Source of the DNA: an uncultured Candidatus Saccharibacteria bacterium
Lineage (GTDB): Bacteria; Patescibacteriota; Saccharimonadia; Saccharimonadales; Saccharimonadaceae
Direction: 5' to 3'
Assembly: GCA_947364965.1 (NCBI GenBank)
Contig: CANAUU010000018.1
Location: 1 to 14,015 of the forward strand
DNA: 14,015 nucleotides
How positions within the stretch are numbered: the first letter of the stretch is position 1; each line of letters begins with the position of its first letter. Below, piece after piece: positions 13,025-14,015 of this stretch. Under the pieces are notes generated by a model that was given only the letters and a program-made list of their open reading frames with translations, was not told the origin of the DNA and made no database searches. Position numbers and translations under genes: made by a program.

Positions 13025-14015
13025 AGCCTTCCTTCGTATTCTCGCTCGCAACAAGTGGATTATTATCATGTATACGGCGATTTTGGTAATTTTCAGCACC
13101 TTCAGTCTCGACGCCAACCAAGCCACAACTACTTTTGAAGATGTAAAGCCCGACCTCTGCATTATCAACCACGATGTCGAAGAGGGAATTACCAAATCCC
13201 TAATCGAGTATCTCTCTGCCCAGAATAATATCATCGACCTTCCGGGCGACGACCCCGAAGTCATCAGCGATGCCTTATTCTACCGCCGCATCAATTATCT
13301 CGTCGAAATCCCCGCTGGCTTCCGCGCCGATTTTCTCGCCGGCAAGAATCCTGCCATCAACACCCGCAGTACCGGCGACTACAACGCTAGCCTCGCCGAG
13401 ATGGGCCTCACCCGCTTCCTCAACACCGCGAACCAGTATCTCGCCGTCGCCCTTCCCGCCCCGCCGTCCAGCCTCATCCCAAGCTCTTCGTCAACCGCCT
13501 CAGGCTTGAAGCTCCCCTCGCCAGACACTTCCGATCCCGGGACCGTCTCCCCGTCCCTTTCCGCTGCAGCCGAAGCCGTTCTGATCGAGCGCCTCGACCA
13601 AACTCTTGCGACCGAAGTTTCCGTCGAACTTACTTCCCAGCTCGACACTACCGGCCTCGACCGCGCCGCCTTCTATTATAATTTCATGAATTACCCGCTT
13701 CTTGTCGGCTGCATCTATATCGTCGCCACCATCATGCTCGCCTTCCGCGATGAGAAGGTGGCTCGCCGCATCGCCATGGGCAGTCTCACTCCCGAGCACG
13801 TCAACCGTATCCTTCTTGCCGCCAACTCGCTCTTTGCGCTAGCCCTCTGGCTCGTCTACGTCCTCATCAGTTTCATTGTCGTCGGCTCCACCATGTTCTC
13901 GTTTCACGGTCTCTGGCTCATCCTTAACTCTTTCGTCTTTACCCTCTGCGCCACCTCTCTTGCCTTCCTCATTTCTAATCTTCTGCGTAGTCGCAACGCT
14001 ATTAACGGCATCACC
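13011..14015 (+). CDS. ABC-2 type exporter permease 2, 3' end beyond window
   Basis: 335 codons are visible and the frame is open at the window end. Starts at ATG 13011 after AAGGA. First helix about 16-33, long extracytoplasmic region (about 35-225), then helices about 228-245, 266-292 and 300-322; one or two more are expected beyond the edge. Same ABC2_membrane_3 layout as permease 1, so probably its heterodimer partner. The extracytoplasmic part contains a Pro/Ser-rich, probably flexible segment (about 149-182) not seen in permease 1. Its start overlaps the permease 1 stop, and operator 2 lies just upstream, so it may be expressed both from the operon and from an internal promoter. Confidence 0.9.
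   Translation, partial: MTVFKAFLRILARNKWIIIMYTAILVIFSTFSLDANQATTTFEDVKPDLCIINHDVEEGITKSLIEYLSAQNNIIDLPGDDPEVISDALFYRRINYLVEIPAGFRADFLAGKNPAINTRSTGDYNASLAEMGLTRFLNTANQYLAVALPAPPSSLIPSSSSTASGLKLPSPDTSDPGTVSPSLSAAAEAVLIERLDQTLATEVSVELTSQLDTTGLDRAAFYYNFMNYPLLVGCIYIVATIMLAFRDEKVARRIAMGSLTPEHVNRILLAANSLFALALWLVYVLISFIVVGSTMFSFHGLWLILNSFVFTLCATSLAFLISNLLRSRNAINGIT

Noticed and set aside
1..14015. Alternative genetic code with UGA as Gly (Gracilibacteria/SR1)
   Set aside because: Long conserved genes such as typA contain no in-frame TGA, and glycine is written with GGN throughout.
1..14015. CRISPR array, insertion sequence ends or replication origin
   Set aside because: No regularly spaced direct repeats, terminal inverted repeats flanking a transposase, or DnaA-box cluster were seen.

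Overview
The window looks like a chromosomal segment of a small-genome Patescibacteria/CPR bacterium, most likely a Saccharibacteria (TM7) relative. This is inferred from gene style and not proven: there is no rRNA or close reference here. Supporting signs are a canonical BipA/TypA GTPase, a WxL-interacting-protein-like surface protein, a membrane-anchored CGYC thiol oxidoreductase, several unrecognised Arg-rich membrane proteins, and standard-code reading. The 611-residue typA frame is intact with ordinary stops, which argues against the UGA=Gly code of Gracilibacteria/SR1. Host genes lie on the + strand and favour C-ending codons (CTC, GTC, GCC, ATC).

Layout. (1) 1-1733: AT-richer large serine recombinase, likely the end of an integrated element lying to the left. 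Its last codons run antisense into the 3' end of a tRNA-Leu(GAG) gene (1722-1810, minus strand, CCA encoded). (2) 1904-4573: a surface and envelope block: secreted beta-rich protein, WxL-interacting-like anchored protein, then a DsbA-type oxidoreductase with its own promoter. (3) 4653-6525: typA, from a strong promoter that predicts a leaderless mRNA. (4) 6610-8817: three tandem paralogous membrane-anchored proteins of no family I recognise. The first is preceded by a leader with nested inverted repeats that also holds a 52-codon near-leaderless ORF ending in an ATGA overlap. The second and third units end in related hairpin terminators. (5) 8938-10270: an unrecognised gene split into two frames at a run of seven Gs. 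(6) 10297-14015: TetR regulator, ABC-2 ATPase and two permeases, all overlapping; the last is cut by the window end.

The most notable regulatory observation is a dyad, TATAACAC-N15-GTGTTAT, that sits on an extended -10 in front of the TetR gene. It recurs with the same geometry, again on an extended -10-like sequence, inside the 3' end of the first permease gene just ahead of the second permease gene. This suggests one repressor controlling both the whole exporter operon and an internal promoter. The most notable unexplained genes are the three tandem paralogues and the G7-split gene.
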